Below are positions 19,769 to 20,313 of a DNA stretch of 20,313 bases, one piece after another. The number at the start of each line of letters is the position of its first letter. Positions within the stretch are counted from its first letter, which is position 1. Origin of the DNA: a virus; IMG/VR virus record IMGVR_UViG_3300022929_004573, positions 1 through 20,313 of that record. One strand, given 5' to 3'. The notes beneath the pieces are model-generated. The model was given only the letters and a program-made list of their open reading frames with translations. It had not been told where the DNA came from and ran no database searches. The translations under genes were made by a program, and so were the position numbers.

Positions 19769-20313
19769 ATGTACTTTGACCCCGTATATCTAAAAGACAT
19801 CTTTACCCCCGAGCAAGAAGCCGAATTGCGTGAGGTTGTTGAGGAGTACCACGGGCCAGATAAAAAGTTTTACTTTGATGATATTAGTGACCGAGAGGTT
19901 AGACGCTCCAAGAAGCTGAAGAAGTTTAACGAAATCCTAGAGCCGCTGGCTAAGGAAGTCTTTGGCGATGACACGCTCAAAGCCACCTACAGCATCTTGC
20001 TTACCTATAACAAAGATTCGCACTTGGTTGGTCACCACGACACAAACGCCAATATTTACACCATCAACTACTGCGTTAAGTCAAACGTAGAGTGGCCTAT
20101 CTGGTTTGGTGATGACGATGAGCGTGTTGGATTAGATATCCCTGAAGGCGAAGCCTTGGCATTTATGGGCTGTGACGACTTCCACTACAGGGAGAAGACT
20201 GACCAAGAAGACGCTGACTTAGTACTTGTGATGTTTCACTTCTGCCCCGAAGACCACTGGTATTTCACTAAAGGTGAGGGACACTTTGAGGAGATACAAA
20301 ATCACTTTGAAGT
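19769..20313 (+). CDS. 2-oxoglutarate/Fe(II)-dependent oxygenase (3' partial)
   Basis: The ATG follows the previous stop directly, and the frame stays open to the window end, giving at least 181 residues. LVGHHDTNANIYTINYCV (86-103) carries the HxD pair (His89, Asp91) and FMGCDDFHYREK (132-143) the distal His139. TPEQEAELREVV (13-24) is the usual oxygenase N-terminal helix. The 2OG-binding basic residue after the distal His is not obvious; Arg141 or a Lys beyond it is possible. It belongs to a different subfamily from the others. It is probably co-transcribed with 19286..19768. The C-terminal end lies outside the window. Confidence 0.75.
   Translation, partial: MYFDPVYLKDIFTPEQEAELREVVEEYHGPDKKFYFDDISDREVRRSKKLKKFNEILEPLAKEVFGDDTLKATYSILLTYNKDSHLVGHHDTNANIYTINYCVKSNVEWPIWFGDDDERVGLDIPEGEALAFMGCDDFHYREKTDQEDADLVLVMFHFCPEDHWYFTKGEGHFEEIQNHFE

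Noticed and set aside
1-20313. CRISPR array or insertion sequence
   Set aside because: No regularly spaced direct repeats, transposase motifs or terminal inverted repeats were seen; the 12-mer copies are irregularly spaced over 18 kb.
1-20313. Window as an actinobacterial chromosome or genomic island
   Set aside because: It is not excluded, but the alternating strands, extreme overlap of small genes, stand-alone tRNA and several actinophage-type small proteins fit a phage better. The exported proteases are the main evidence against.

Overview
The window reads as part of the accessory region of a tailed double-stranded DNA phage that probably infects an aquatic actinobacterium. The coding is very dense on both strands, stops and starts often overlap (ATGA, TAATG, TAGTG), and there is a phage-style stand-alone tRNA-Glu, a short serine recombinase, and several very small proteins of types I know from actinobacteriophages (124..372, 10026..10364, 15614..15787, 16660..16836). 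Most transcription units begin with a -10-like hexamer TAnnnT placed 6-7 bases before the start codon, the arrangement of leaderless mRNAs common in Actinobacteria. No virion structural gene, replication gene or ribosomal RNA is visible, so the phage assignment rests on context and is an inference.

Layout. 1-1536: tail of an unknown gene, a strong terminator that also carries the next promoter, a small actinophage-type protein, a 2OG-Fe(II) oxygenase and an FkbM-like methyltransferase. 1533-3936: an oxygenase on the minus strand, a secreted proteinase-K-like subtilase with a Pro/Glu linker and Fn3 domain, and a small membrane protein. 3926-6451 (minus): a tight three-gene operon of oxygenase, GT8 and GT61 glycosyltransferases. 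6479-8663 (plus): a NodU/TobZ-type carbamoyltransferase, a 30-residue basic microprotein and a degenerate oxygenase-like protein. 8660-10364: another oxygenase (minus), then the serine recombinase and its small partner. 10375-13759: an RmlB-like nucleotide-sugar dehydratase (minus), then GT8, a GT-A glycosyltransferase and the first SGNH-hydrolase-like protein. 13763-17789: tRNA-Glu, a choline-kinase-like phosphotransferase, a sugar/choline-phosphate nucleotidyltransferase, three small genes, and two more SGNH paralogues. 17815-20313: an M6-type metalloprotease lipoprotein, a possible divergent oxygenase, and a 2OG oxygenase cut by the window end.

How the genes may work together. Kinase plus nucleotidyltransferase and the RmlB-like enzyme would supply activated sugar or alcohol donors. 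Four glycosyltransferases would build a glycan. Methyltransferase, carbamoyltransferase and SGNH proteins would decorate it. Five intact Fe(II)/2-oxoglutarate hydroxylases could create hydroxyl acceptor sites on protein or another polymer. The acceptor is not shown by the sequence: virion protein, host envelope glycan or phage DNA are all possible. The two exported proteases would act outside the cytoplasm.

Most noteworthy: the leaderless promoter grammar, a terminator and promoter built from the same bases, five exact copies of a 12-mer GACGCCCCTATT (four reading Asp-Ala-Pro-Ile in unrelated genes), the hydroxylase-glycosyltransferase operon, an oxygenase-like protein lacking the iron ligands, and three SGNH paralogues with a shared His-rich C-terminal signature. 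All family assignments are from motif reading without database searches.
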